From the NCBI RefSeq assembly GCF_004151105.1, contig NZ_PHRF01000057.1, positions 71,115 through 135,114 on the forward strand: a DNA stretch of 64,000 bases, written 5' to 3'. Positions within the stretch are counted from its first letter, which is position 1. Every line of letters begins with the position of its first letter. This DNA comes from Streptomyces sp. L-9-10 (GTDB taxonomy: Bacteria; Actinomycetota; Actinomycetes; Streptomycetales; Streptomycetaceae). Position numbers and translations under genes: made by a program. Below the pieces are notes generated by a model. It was not told where the DNA came from. It ran no database searches and saw nothing but the letters and a program-made list of their open reading frames with translations. Shown here piece after piece: positions 34,026 to 42,553 of this stretch.

Positions 34026-34861
34026 GACAGCGTCCCCCTCTCCACGAGCCGCACCAGGGCATCGGAGACGAGTCCGAGGAGTCCGTACACGACAAGGCCG
34101 ACGATGATGATGTCGGTCTGCCCGTACGTCCGCGCGAGCTCCATCATGTAGCCGATGCCGCTCGTGGCGTTGACCTGCTCGACGACGACCAGCGAGAGCC
34201 AGGCGGCGGTCACGGCGAAGCGCATCCCGAGCAGGAATCCCGGCAGGGCGCCGGGGAGCACGACGTGGCGGACGAACTGAAGCCTGCTGAGCCGCACCGT
34301 CTCGGCCAGCTCGGCATAGCGGTTGTCGATGGTGCGCAGCCCGTTGTGGGTGTGGATGTAGATCGGTACGAAGACGCCGAGCGCGATCGTGATGACCTTC
34401 ATCGTCTCGCCGATGCCGAACCACAGGATCAGGAGCGGGATCAGCGCGAGAGAGGGGATCGCCCGCTTGATCTGCACCGGACCGTCGATGAGGCCCTCGC
34501 CGAGCCGGCTGAGGCCGGAGAGGATCGCGAAGAGCAGGCCGGCCGCGACTCCGAAGGCCAGGCCGAGCAGGGCCCGTTGGGCGGAGGTCGCGAGGTTGGA
34601 CTGAAGCCTGCCGTCGGCGACGAGGTTGCCTGCCGTACCGGCGATGGTCCACGGCGCGGGCAGATTTCGCGCGTCGATGAGGCCGGCGCCCGAGCCGGCT
34701 GCCCAGAGGGTGAGGAGCAGCAGTGGGCCGAGCGCCCAGCCGTACGGCAGGGGGCGGCCCGGCCCGAGCCGCTTTCGGATGGCGCGGCGCGGCCGAGGGG
34801 TGGCCGTCGCGGCTTCGTCTGGCACCGGTTCCGTCCGCTTGTCGAAAACGGTGGTACTCAT
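34001..34861 (-). CDS. ssuC: Aliphatic-sulfonate-type ABC transporter permease
   Basis: A 286-residue inner-membrane protein with about six helices (first near 40-58). The loop EQVNATSGIGYMMELARTYGQTD and the preceding VVLPGALPGFLLGMRFAVTAAW form the EAA-type coupling motif of the SsuC/TauC/NrtB family. The 35 charged N-terminal residues are cytoplasmic. It overlaps the binding-protein gene by four bases (ATGA) and the ATPase gene by 25, so the three are translated as a unit. Confidence 0.9.
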   Translation of the reverse strand: MSTTVFDKRTEPVPDEAATATPRPRRAIRKRLGPGRPLPYGWALGPLLLLTLWAAGSGAGLIDARNLPAPWTIAGTAGNLVADGRLQSNLATSAQRALLGLAFGVAAGLLFAILSGLSRLGEGLIDGPVQIKRAIPSLALIPLLILWFGIGETMKVITIALGVFVPIYIHTHNGLRTIDNRYAELAETVRLSRLQFVRHVVLPGALPGFLLGMRFAVTAAWLSLVVVEQVNATSGIGYMMELARTYGQTDIIIVGLVVYGLLGLVSDALVRLVERGTLSWRRTLAN

Positions 34862-35934
34862 GTCGTCCTCCCTTCACCGGCGATGGCGTCGGCGGCCACC
34901 GACTCGTACCGGCGGTCGAAGAGGATGTCCGCCTGGAAAGCCTTGCGCTTCTGCTCCTTCGCCAGCAGATCGACTGTCTGCTGCTGACGCTCGACGGCAC
35001 TGGTCCAGTCCGCCGGGAAGTCCGGATGGCCGGCCCTTTTGACGAGATATTCGCCGTCCTCGCGGCTCAGTCCCTGATCTTTGACGTAGTAGCCTTCGAC
35101 CCATTCGTCCGGGTGTTCATCGACCCAGATCTGCGCCCGCGCCCAGAACTTGATGAGTTCGCCGATAGCGGCGGACTTCTGCCCGTTGCTGACGGACTTG
35201 GTGAGCGCCCATAGATGCGCCGGGTCATCCCGCAGCCCGTGCCTGATCGTCGTCCCGCCGTCCTGGCCGTATTTCGTCAGATAACGCTTGACGTTGACGT
35301 CGCCGATCGGTGCGGCATCCACCTGGTGATTTCCGAGAGCCGTGGGATAGACGTCGCCGGTACTGGCCATCTCGATCAGCCGGACATCCTGCTGGGTGAG
35401 CCCGGCCTTCTGAAGAATCCGCAGCACCAGCGCGCCCTGTGCCTGCCCGGGGCTGTAGGCGATCCTCTTCCCACGCAGGTCCGCGAGTGTCCTGATGCCG
35501 GCGCCCGGGGCGATTCCCAGTTCGTAGATCGGGTACCGGAGCGGATCCTCACGGAACTTCGCCGCCACGAGTTTGGTGTCAAGGCCCGTCCAGTGGGCGT
35601 TGATCGACGGAATCTCCGCGGCCGAGCAGATATCGAGAGCGTTTGCCCGGAATGCCTCGGAGCACTGCGGACCGCCGCTGATATTGGCCCACTTGACCGT
35701 GAAGGGAAGCTTGTCGATCTGGCCGGAAAGCTCCAGAGCGACCTTGAGATCAGGTGCTCCGACGGTGACGGAGGTATCAGGTGACACCTTGGCCGGGATC
35801 TTCTCGCCTGAGACGTCCTTACCGGTGGCCGTCGACTGTGTGCTGTCCACGCATGAAGTCAAAAGAAGGGAACCGGCGAGAGCGGCGACTACACCGGTGA
35901 AGAGAGATCTGGACATGCCTGTACGAGAGATCAT
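34858..35934 (-). CDS. Sulfonate/taurine-type ABC transporter substrate-binding lipoprotein
   Basis: A 358-residue lipoprotein. The lipobox LLTSC places lipidated Cys28 after a short signal peptide. Residues LADLRGKRIAYSPGQAQGALVLRIL and the two-lobe pattern match the NMT1/SsuA-like family. ATG at 35934 is preferred over the upstream GTG at 35946 because GAAGG lies at the right distance from it. It is the first gene of the transporter operon, 108 bp after the leader-peptide gene. Confidence 0.88.
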   Translation of the reverse strand: MISRTGMSRSLFTGVVAALAGSLLLTSCVDSTQSTATGKDVSGEKIPAKVSPDTSVTVGAPDLKVALELSGQIDKLPFTVKWANISGGPQCSEAFRANALDICSAAEIPSINAHWTGLDTKLVAAKFREDPLRYPIYELGIAPGAGIRTLADLRGKRIAYSPGQAQGALVLRILQKAGLTQQDVRLIEMASTGDVYPTALGNHQVDAAPIGDVNVKRYLTKYGQDGGTTIRHGLRDDPAHLWALTKSVSNGQKSAAIGELIKFWARAQIWVDEHPDEWVEGYYVKDQGLSREDGEYLVKRAGHPDFPADWTSAVERQQQTVDLLAKEQKRKAFQADILFDRRYESVAADAIAGEGRTT

Positions 35935-36041
35935 TCGGGCCTTCACAGAACGAGGGAACGAGCCGGCAGAGAAGGGGTGACGCCGGAGGCGCGAAAGGGA
36001 AATCGGCGCGCACGTGCAGCGCGGTGCGGCGTGGCGGAGGG

Positions 36042-36116
36042 TCAGCTACACATCGCGGTGGCGACGCGCATCAGATCGATGGCCCGTCGCTTCCGGAACC
36101 GCTGGCGGATGCCCAT
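36042..36116 (-). CDS. Cysteine-type leader peptide upstream of the sulfonate transporter
   Basis: A 24-codon ORF, MGIRQRFRKRR then AIDLMRVATAMCS, ending in a cysteine-serine pair. The basic start and the (R/H)IDLxRVxxxxC end are the hallmark of leader peptides found before actinobacterial sulfur-assimilation and sulfonate genes, thought to attenuate expression when cysteinyl-tRNA is plentiful. A well-placed promoter predicts a transcript starting at or next to its ATG. It is too short for standard gene calling. Confidence 0.8.
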   Translation of the reverse strand: MGIRQRFRKRRAIDLMRVATAMCS

Positions 36117-36123
36117 GCCGTCG

Positions 36124-36152
36124 AAGGTATGCACGGGTCACATACGGGTCAA
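36124..36152 (-). promoter_or_regulatory. Promoter of the leader peptide and transporter operon
   Basis: On the minus strand TTGACC (36147-36152) and TACCTT (36124-36129) are exactly 17 bp apart. The -10 ends 8 bases before the leader-peptide ATG, so the mRNA is probably leaderless. Confidence 0.6.
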
Positions 36153-36291
36153 GGCACGGGGTGCGCCTGACCGGTACTGCGATGACACCTTCGTGGAGGT
36201 GCAATGCGGCCGTTACATCGCGGGGTCGTCGCGCGCGTGGCGCAGGTGGTTCCCGGTGCTCCAGTGGCCTCTGATCCGGGCGGCCGACCAC

Positions 36292-36329
36292 ATCCCTCAG
36301 GGCGTACCGCATCCCTCAGGGCATACCGC
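36292..36329. repeat. Two tandem 19-bp repeats
   Basis: ATCCCTCAGGGCGTACCGC (36292-36310) is followed at once by the same sequence with one change (36311-36329). It lies in the 294-bp stretch between the monooxygenase stop and the leader peptide, which otherwise shows nothing. Confidence 0.85.
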
Positions 36330-36410
36330 ATCCATCTTCTCCCCGTCGTCAGGACGGCTCGGCCGAACCCGGCGAAGCCGATCCGGCGGCGCCGGTCCCC
36401 GCCGCTCGTG

Positions 36411-37571
36411 TCAGGGCCTCACACCGGCGGCGAACGGGACCCCGGTGCCGTGCTGTGCGGCGGGCGCCGGGGCGTTCGGGTGGGTCCACAGGCCGGACCC
36501 GGCGAGCAGCGGCAGGACGCCCTCGCCGAACCAGTACGCCTCCTCGACGTGCGGGTGGCCCGACATGATGAACTCGTCGATGCCGAGGCGGTGATATTCG
36601 GTGATGCGTTCCGCGACCTCGGCGTGGCTGCCCACCAGTGCCGTGCCCGCGCCGCCGCGGACCAGGCCGACGCCCGCCCAGAGATTGGGCGACACCTCCA
36701 GGCCGTCCCTGTCGCCTCCGTGCAGGGCCAGCATGCGCCGCTGGCCCTCCGACTCACTGCGGGCCAGGCCGGTCTGGACGGCCTTCACCGCCTCGTCGGA
36801 GAAGCCGTCGAGCAGGCGGCGGGCTTCCGCCCATGCCTGCTCCGCCGTGTCGCGCGTGATCACATGGAGGCGGATGCCGAACCGTACGGTACGGTCCTGC
36901 TCGGCCGCCAGGGAGCGGATCCAGGCGACCTTCTCCGCGACCTGCGCCGGGGGCTCTCCCCAGGTCAGATACACATCGCTGTGACGGGCCGCGACCTCGC
37001 CCGCCGCCGGTGAGGAGCCGCCGAAGTAGACGGGCGGCACGGGATCCGGGACGCGGGCCAGCTGCGCGTTCTCCACCCGGAGGTGTTCGCCGGCGAAGGA
37101 CACGGTCTCGCCGCGCCACAGCTCCCTGACGATGTGCAGGAATTCACCGGTGCGCGCGTACCGGCTCTCCTTGTCGAGGAAGTCGCCGTAAGCGCGCTGT
37201 TCGTGGCTCTCGCCGCCCGTGACGACATTGAGCAACAGCCGTCCCGGCGCATGGCGTTGGAAGGTGGCGGCCATCTGGGCGGCGAGCGTCGGGGCGACGA
37301 AGCCGGGGCGGAAGGCGACCAGGAACTTCAGCCGTTCGGTCTCCCGAGCGAGCATCGCCGTGGTCAGCCACGCGTCCTCGCACCAGGCCCCCGTCGGTGT
37401 CAACGCTCCCACGAAGCCCAGCTGTTCGGCCGCCCGGCCGATCTGGCTCAGGTATCCGAGGTCGGCGGGGCGCTGTCCGCCCGCCGCGCCCGCCGGCAGT
37501 CCGTGACCGCCGCCGACGATATGGCGGCTGTCCCCGTACGTGGGCAGGAACCAATGGAAAGTGAGGCTCAT
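36411..37571 (-). CDS. ssuD: SsuD-type FMNH2-dependent alkanesulfonate monooxygenase (LLM family)
   Basis: A 386-residue luciferase-like enzyme. FHWFLPTYGDSR at the start, GALTPTGAWCEDAW, LLLNVVTGGESHEQRAYGD and FIMSGHPHVEEAYWFGEGVLPLL are the pattern of SsuD/SfnG enzymes, which use FMNH2 from a partner reductase to split the C-S bond of sulfonates and release sulfite. ATG at 37571 has GGAG eight bases upstream; the longer ORF upstream is not translated by this criterion. It is third in a likely operon after the SsuE- and SfnB-type genes. Confidence 0.88.
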   Translation of the reverse strand: MSLTFHWFLPTYGDSRHIVGGGHGLPAGAAGGQRPADLGYLSQIGRAAEQLGFVGALTPTGAWCEDAWLTTAMLARETERLKFLVAFRPGFVAPTLAAQMAATFQRHAPGRLLLNVVTGGESHEQRAYGDFLDKESRYARTGEFLHIVRELWRGETVSFAGEHLRVENAQLARVPDPVPPVYFGGSSPAAGEVAARHSDVYLTWGEPPAQVAEKVAWIRSLAAEQDRTVRFGIRLHVITRDTAEQAWAEARRLLDGFSDEAVKAVQTGLARSESEGQRRMLALHGGDRDGLEVSPNLWAGVGLVRGGAGTALVGSHAEVAERITEYHRLGIDEFIMSGHPHVEEAYWFGEGVLPLLAGSGLWTHPNAPAPAAQHGTGVPFAAGVRP

Positions 37572-37651
37572 CGAGTTCTCCGGACTCTTCTGACAGGACA
37601 CCTCCGGCGGGAGGCGTTGGGCGGGGCACGGGCGAGGGGACGGCGTCCCGC

Positions 37652-38872
37652 TCAGATCAGACCGTGGCGGGGCGGCCGGGTGCCGTTGAGCACGTAGCGG
37701 CCGATGTGCTGGATCTTCCACCGGGCCGGGTCGTGCAGCGTATGGGTACGGGCGTCGCGCCAGTGGCGGTGCAGGTTGAGGCTGTCCAGCGCGGAGCGGG
37801 TCCCCGACACCTCGAACAGCGCGCTGCTCGTGTCGACGGCCGTCGAGGCCGCGTGCACCTTGACCGCCGCCACCGCGATCGACGCCTCGGCGGCCGTCTC
37901 GTCCGTCAGGTCGGCGGACGCCGCGTCCACGGCGGACGCCGCGGCGATCAGCAGCGCTTCCGAAGCCCGTACCTGCAAGGCCAGTTCACCGAAGCGCTGG
38001 ATCAGCAGCGGATCCTCGACGGCGGTTTCGCAGCCGCTCTCGAACCAGGGCCGGCTCTTCGTACGGACGAATTCGGCGGCCTCGGCGAGGGCGCCGGAGG
38101 CGATGCCCACATCGATGGCGGCATGCAGCAACTGGGCCACCGCACCGTGCAGTTGGGGGCCCCGGAAGGTGAGGTGGTGGGGTACGACCCGGTCAGCGGC
38201 GACGCTGACGTCCGCGAGGCGCACCGTGCCGCTCGCCGTGGTGCGCTGGCCCATGCCGTTCCAGTCGTCGACGACGGTGACACCGGGTGCGTCGCGTGCC
38301 ACATACGCGACGTGCAGCGCGTCCTCTTCGGCCCGTGCGAGGACCGGGATCCAGTCCGCGAACAGCGCTCCCGTCGAGTAGTGCTTCTCACCGCTCAGCA
38401 GATAGGAGCCGTCGCCCCTGGGTGCCAGTCTGGTCCTGATGTCCTGGACGTGCTTGGTGCCGGCCTCCGACTGCGCGTTGCCGAAGCTGCGCCCCGCGAG
38501 AACCTCGGCGAAGAAGAACTTCCGCTGCCCCGCGCTGCCTTGTCTGCGCAGCACATTGACATAGACGAAGTGGTTCTGCGGTATCTGGGCCAGGCTGGCG
38601 TCGCCGGTCGCCAGCAGCCGGAAGACCTCGGCGAGCGTCCCCGCCGGCACATCGGCGCCGCCGTGTGCGCGGGGCACGGTGATCCCGAGCAGACCACTGG
38701 CGGACAGGCGTGCCAGCTCCTCGCGCGGCAGGACGCGCCCCGCGTCCCGCCGCGCCGCACCGGCCCGGAACTCGTCGGCCAACGCCGCGGCCACAGCGCG
38801 CGCTTCGGTGTCGTCGGCGATCACATGGGCGTTCGCCGGCGCTGCGCCGGCGGGCGGTACGGGTGCGGTCAC
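37652..38872 (-). CDS. sfnB: SfnB-type sulfur-acquisition oxidoreductase (acyl-CoA dehydrogenase fold)
   Basis: A 406-residue flavoprotein. ADDTEARAVAAALADEF at the start, SASGLLGITVPRAHGGADVP, FGNAQSEAG, LSGEKHYSTGALFADWIPV and WKIQHIGRYVLNG fit the SfnB/DszC branch of the acyl-CoA dehydrogenase fold, flavin-dependent oxygenases in dimethylsulfone or related sulfur metabolism. It lacks the usual CoA-dehydrogenase glutamate context. GTG at 38872 follows GGAGGACCACC. It lies between the SsuE- and SsuD-type genes on the same strand. Confidence 0.85.
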   Translation of the reverse strand: MTAPVPPAGAAPANAHVIADDTEARAVAAALADEFRAGAARRDAGRVLPREELARLSASGLLGITVPRAHGGADVPAGTLAEVFRLLATGDASLAQIPQNHFVYVNVLRRQGSAGQRKFFFAEVLAGRSFGNAQSEAGTKHVQDIRTRLAPRGDGSYLLSGEKHYSTGALFADWIPVLARAEEDALHVAYVARDAPGVTVVDDWNGMGQRTTASGTVRLADVSVAADRVVPHHLTFRGPQLHGAVAQLLHAAIDVGIASGALAEAAEFVRTKSRPWFESGCETAVEDPLLIQRFGELALQVRASEALLIAAASAVDAASADLTDETAAEASIAVAAVKVHAASTAVDTSSALFEVSGTRSALDSLNLHRHWRDARTHTLHDPARWKIQHIGRYVLNGTRPPRHGLI

Positions 38873-38934
38873 GGTGGTCCTCCGTGCGGTGTGTGCGGCG
38901 GATGGTCGGGGAAACGGCCGGTGAGGCGGTCGGT

Positions 38935-39495
38935 TCAGGCGGCGGCCGGCATCTGGTGGGCACTGCCCGGCCGTAGTGCCCACGCGAACTGGTCCACCAC
39001 CTGGTGGAGTCCCTTCTCGGCCTCGGCGTCGAGGGAGACCCCACCGCCTTCGAGGGCCGTGATGTGCCGGTCGAGGACGAACCAGCCCTGGACGATGTGC
39101 CGCGCGCCCATGGAGGACAGTACCGGCCGGAGCGCGTAGTCGATGGCGAGAACGTGGGCGGTACTGCCGCCGGTGGCCAGCGGCAGTACGGTCTTGCCGG
39201 CCAGCGCGTACTGCGGCAACAGGTCGAGCAGCGACTTCAGGACCCCGGAGTAGGCCGCCTTGTAGACGGGTGTGCCGATCATCACCGCGTCGGCCTCCTC
39301 GAACAGTTCCTTCGCGCGGACGATCGCCGGGTGGGCGAAGTCCGCGCCGAGGAGCGCTTCGGGGGGAAGCGTGCGGACGTCGAGGGGTACGACGTGATGG
39401 CCCCTGGCGGCGAGCCCGGCGTCCAGGTGCCTGAGCAGCCGGGCCGTTCGGGAGCCGGCGGACGGACTGCCGGAGACGGAGAGGACGGTGGCCAT
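38935..39495 (-). CDS. ssuE: SsuE-type NAD(P)H-dependent FMN reductase
   Basis: A 186-residue flavodoxin-fold reductase. VSGSPSAGSRTARLL is the FMN phosphate loop, GTPVYKAAYSGVLKSLLDLLPQYAL the second flavin loop, and LPLATGGSTAHVLAIDYALRPVL the SsuE signature including the tetramer region. It supplies FMNH2 to the SsuD- and SfnB-type enzymes encoded just downstream. It is the first structural gene after the second leader peptide, 191 bp away. Confidence 0.9.
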   Translation of the reverse strand: MATVLSVSGSPSAGSRTARLLRHLDAGLAARGHHVVPLDVRTLPPEALLGADFAHPAIVRAKELFEEADAVMIGTPVYKAAYSGVLKSLLDLLPQYALAGKTVLPLATGGSTAHVLAIDYALRPVLSSMGARHIVQGWFVLDRHITALEGGGVSLDAEAEKGLHQVVDQFAWALRPGSAHQMPAAA

Positions 39496-39686
39496 GCGGA
39501 ATCACCTCGTGAAATCTGCGGGTGCGGTGGTGAGCGCGGGCGGCGGTGAGCATGCGCGTGCCCGGCGGAGTGACCCGCCGGACACGCGGAGAGCAACAGG
39601 AAGACCGGTAACCCACTGCCGGTGTGCTGTGAACACCGGGCTCGTGCCGCGTCCGAATGACACGCGGTGTGCTGCGGGGCCCGGTC

Positions 39687-39770
39687 CTATCGCGCCTGAC
39701 GACACAGAGCGCTGGAGACGCGCACCAGGTCCACGTGACGGCGGCAGGTCAGCTCCCGCAGATCCCGCAT
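39687..39770 (-). CDS. Cysteine-type leader peptide upstream of the SsuE-SfnB-SsuD operon
   Basis: A 27-codon ORF, MRDLRELTCRRHVDLV followed by RVSSALCRQAR. The core RRHVDLVRVxSALC is the classic actinobacterial sulfur leader peptide. AGAGGTGG precedes the ATG. It is the second such element in this locus, which suggests that uptake and catabolic operons are each attenuated by cysteine supply. Confidence 0.88.
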   Translation of the reverse strand: MRDLRELTCRRHVDLVRVSSALCRQAR

Positions 39771-39870
39771 CGCTCGTCACCACCTCTCGAACCTGTTTCA
39801 CCGAAGCATGTGCTCACGAGGTTAGCCATCGGCGTCGCCCGCGTACATTCGGGATCTGCGAAGTGGTGAT

Positions 39871-39881
39871 AGGGATTCCCT
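39871..39881. promoter_or_regulatory. Possible LysR operator
   Basis: AGGGATTCCCT is an 11-bp palindrome (5 + 1 + 5) within GATAGGGATTCCCTTCA, 27 bp before the LysR start and between the divergent LysR and sulfur operons. Position and symmetry suit autoregulation; no direct evidence. Confidence 0.35.
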
Positions 39882-39908
39882 TCAACGCCGATCGGAGAGC
39901 ATGAGGTC

Positions 39909-40847
39909 ATGCGGATAGAACAGCTCGAATACATCGAGGCCGTGACCCGTCTCGGCTCTCTTCGCCGGGCGGCCGAGGCCCTGCATCTGTCCCAGCCGGC
40001 GCTGAGCGAGACCGTCCGCAATCTGGAGCGTGAGCTGGGCGTGGACATCCTGGACCGCAGGCGGTCGGGGGCCAAGATCAGCGCCGAGGGCCGTGAACTG
40101 CTGCCGCACATCACCGGTGTGCTCGACGCGGTCGCGGGGCTGCGCAGAGCGGCCGACGAGCAGCACCACACCAGCCGGATGATCCGGCTCGGCACGGTCC
40201 ACGCCGCCACAGTGCCGCTGCTCGTGCCCACCATCCGGGCGTTCCGGGCCGCGCATCCGGAGACGCAGGTCGAGGTGGTCAGTTCCCAGCAGACCGCGCT
40301 GCACAGCGCGCTGCTGGAGGGCGGTCTCGATCTCGGCCTCGTCAACTACCTTCAGGGCGACGACGTCCCGCCCGGATTCCACACCACGGAGCTGCTGCGC
40401 GGCCGGCCGGTGGCCTGCGTGCGCTCCGACAGTCCGCTCGCCGCGAAGGAGAGGGTCTCGGTGGACGATCTGCTCAGCCAGCCGCTCGTCGTGATGCGGT
40501 CGGGCTACCTCATGCACCGCTACGTCCACCGGCTCCTGCACGGGCGCAGTCCCAGCTTCTCGTACTCGACGGACGGCGCCGAGATGGGGAAGCTGATGGT
40601 CGCCGAGGGTCTCGGCACCACCGTGCTGCCCGACTTCAGCGTGCGCGGAGATCCGCTGGAGCGCGCGGGGATGATCACCTTCCGGCCCCTCGAAGTCGAG
40701 GACACCGCCGTGCTGCTGGTGATCCAGCGGCCGCTCGCCGGCTCGGTCCCCGCCGCGTCCCGGGAACTGCACGGGATGTTCGTCGGCCTCGCCGCCGACT
40801 ACACCGCGAAGGTCGCGGCCGGCGGCACCGGTCCGGCGGCGGGGTGA
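39909..40847 (+). CDS. LysR-family regulator of the sulfonate locus
   Basis: A 312-residue protein. The N-terminal helix-turn-helix reads LEYIEAVTRLGSLRRAAEALHLSQPALSETVRNLE, and the C-terminal two-lobe effector domain begins near IRLGTVHAATVPLLVPTIRAF. It is divergent from the SsuE-SfnB-SsuD operon and is likely its regulator, sensing a sulfur metabolite such as a sulfonate or O-acetylserine (inferred). ATG at 39909 follows GGAGAGCATGAGG. Confidence 0.9.
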   Translation: MRIEQLEYIEAVTRLGSLRRAAEALHLSQPALSETVRNLERELGVDILDRRRSGAKISAEGRELLPHITGVLDAVAGLRRAADEQHHTSRMIRLGTVHAATVPLLVPTIRAFRAAHPETQVEVVSSQQTALHSALLEGGLDLGLVNYLQGDDVPPGFHTTELLRGRPVACVRSDSPLAAKERVSVDDLLSQPLVVMRSGYLMHRYVHRLLHGRSPSFSYSTDGAEMGKLMVAEGLGTTVLPDFSVRGDPLERAGMITFRPLEVEDTAVLLVIQRPLAGSVPAASRELHGMFVGLAADYTAKVAAGGTGPAAG

Positions 40848-40878
40848 CGCACTGCCGCCCCTGAGAGGGGCGGCGCCG

Positions 40879-41016
40879 GCCGTTTCGTTCATCGAGGGCT
40901 ACCTCGCGCACTCGGGAGCGGGCCTCGGCTGGACGCGCTGCTCTCCCGAGACGCGGATCGGCGACATCATCGCCCGCAAGGACCCGGGCTACCAGCGCCT
41001 CATCGGGTTCAGCGGA
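40879..41016 (+). pseudogene. Truncated gene fragment of unknown family
   Basis: A 46-codon open stretch (SFIEGYLAHSGAGLGWTRC…IARKDPGYQRLIGFSG) has strong GC3 bias and reads like a protein. It has no ribosome site and runs straight into the 3' end of the opposing gene. It appears to be the start of a lost gene cut by a rearrangement. Confidence 0.4.
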
Positions 41017-42277
41017 GGGGGTAGTGGGGGATGTCGAGGCGACCGGCGTGGGAGTAGAGGGATTGGTAGTGCCGTTGCGGGGAATCTTGTTCACCGAGGC
41101 AGGTGTACTCCGCTTTGAAGCGTTGGCCGGGGCCGTCGTTCGGTGCCGCGAGGAACAGTGGGCCGCCGTCCGATGGTGCTTCCAGGGCGAGTTGTGATCC
41201 GGCGGTCAGGATCCGGTAGTGGGAGTACCTTTCCCAGGTGTCGGCCGGTTCGTAGTGTCCGTCGTCCGTGACACGCTGGACGATGAACCGCTGGCTGTCT
41301 CCTCCGTGTGGCTCGGCCTGGACGATACGGGTGTCGGTTCCTGTGCCGACCGCTTCCCATGCCATGCCGGTGAGGCGTACGAAGATCCGGTGCTGCCCGT
41401 CGGCCGATGCTTCCAGAGCGAACCCCGACCACGGCAGAATGCCGTCGGGGCTCGCGACGAGGGGGCTGCCCGATCCCTCGAAAGACTCCCGGGCCTGTGA
41501 GCCGTCCTGCGGATAGCCGATCGCCGCGATGTCCCCGGCTACGTCGTCCAGACCGATATAGGGGTTCAGCGTCCGGACCACTTGCTCGGTCAGCGGCCGC
41601 AGAGCGATGACATGACGGACGGCTTCTCCCTGACTCATGCCCGTCTCCCGCCAGGGCACGTCCTCGGCATCCTCGCCCCTGACACAGTCCGTCCCGTGCG
41701 CCAGCTGGTCCGGCGAAGGACTGATCAGATCTGCCAGCTGCTCCCAAAGCGGCAACCCATCCAGTTCCGAGGGCCCCTGCTCCGCATCTGATCCGACATA
41801 TTCGACGTCATCGAAAACATCATGTGTATCAAGCTGGTACCAGGAGGCATCGTCGCCGGACCGCCAAAGAGCGAAAGTGAAGAGGATATGGGCCTCGTCG
41901 CCGATGATGGCCCCCGCGAGCCCGCCACGGGACGGATTGCCTTCGACACAGGACCGGAGCGCCTCGGGGACCTGCGTCTCCACCGCCGACCAGATCTTGC
42001 GCCAGGGGGCAAGGTGCCCCTCATCGACGTCGTAGCCCATGATGAACACCCCCTCGGGATGGAAGTGAACATCCAACATCCGATCCTGTTCCCATGTGCT
42101 CAGCACACGGCACGGATGCCCCTCCGCGGGCCCGTTCAGCGTGTAACCACCCCAACCGCCCCACTCTTCGATCTCGTACCTGGTCTCACGGATCGCGTCG
42201 ATCATCGCCAATGCCCGAGCCCGGTTGAGCAACACCGACGTTTCAGATTCCAGTCGCACAGTCCTGAATTCGTTCAT
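41009..42277 (-). CDS. Hypothetical protein, possibly with a C-terminal beta-trefoil
   Basis: A 422-residue soluble acidic protein, Trp-rich in the N-terminal half (EEWGGWGGYTLNG, RSGDDASWYQ). Residues about 265-410 contain repeats such as WSGFALEASADGQHRIFVRL and YRILTAGSQLALEAPSDG…GQRFKAEY that resemble ricin-type beta-trefoil lobes. No export signal, transmembrane helix or enzyme motif is visible. ATG at 42277 is chosen over GTG 42289; neither has a strong ribosome site. Its position between a truncated gene and the third chitinase-tail copy suggests recent arrival. Confidence 0.55.
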   Translation of the reverse strand: MNEFRTVRLESETSVLLNRARALAMIDAIRETRYEIEEWGGWGGYTLNGPAEGHPCRVLSTWEQDRMLDVHFHPEGVFIMGYDVDEGHLAPWRKIWSAVETQVPEALRSCVEGNPSRGGLAGAIIGDEAHILFTFALWRSGDDASWYQLDTHDVFDDVEYVGSDAEQGPSELDGLPLWEQLADLISPSPDQLAHGTDCVRGEDAEDVPWRETGMSQGEAVRHVIALRPLTEQVVRTLNPYIGLDDVAGDIAAIGYPQDGSQARESFEGSGSPLVASPDGILPWSGFALEASADGQHRIFVRLTGMAWEAVGTGTDTRIVQAEPHGGDSQRFIVQRVTDDGHYEPADTWERYSHYRILTAGSQLALEAPSDGGPLFLAAPNDGPGQRFKAEYTCLGEQDSPQRHYQSLYSHAGRLDIPHYPLR

Positions 42278-42401
42278 GTGCGCAGACAATCAGACGCCAC
42301 TGACAACACCACAGCCCAGCCCGCACCGGCGCCCACACTGCTCACACCACATGAGCAGTCCCGGGCGCGGCAGCACGGCTGCCGCCATGCTGACGGACTC
42401 C

Positions 42402-42431
42402 ACCTTCGCTTCAACCGGTTGAAGCGAAGGT
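42402..42431. repeat. 30-bp perfect palindrome
   Basis: ACCTTCGCTTCAACC (42402-42416) is followed with no loop by its exact reverse complement (42417-42431). It lies 20 bp before the third chitinase-tail copy. It could be a recombination or replication-related structure, or an operator. Confidence 0.85.
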
Positions 42432-42451
42432 CGCCTTGGGCGTTGTGGTCA

Positions 42452-42490
42452 ACGTTCGGGGACAACGTCAAGGTGCTCCAGGGCCGTTGA
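42452..42490 (+). repeat. Third, diverged chitinase 3'-end copy
   Basis: 39 bp matching the last 39 bases of the chitinase gene at 35 positions, through the TGA stop and no further; it would encode …FGDNVKVLQGR. No chitinase gene precedes it. It is either an old attachment site of a second element (31.7-42.5 kb) or the stump of another chitinase gene. Confidence 0.65.
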
Positions 42491-42553
42491 CGGGGGGACG
42501 GGGAACGGGGGACGGGGAGACGGGGGTACGGCGGCGGCTCAGGGGCGTCCCCG

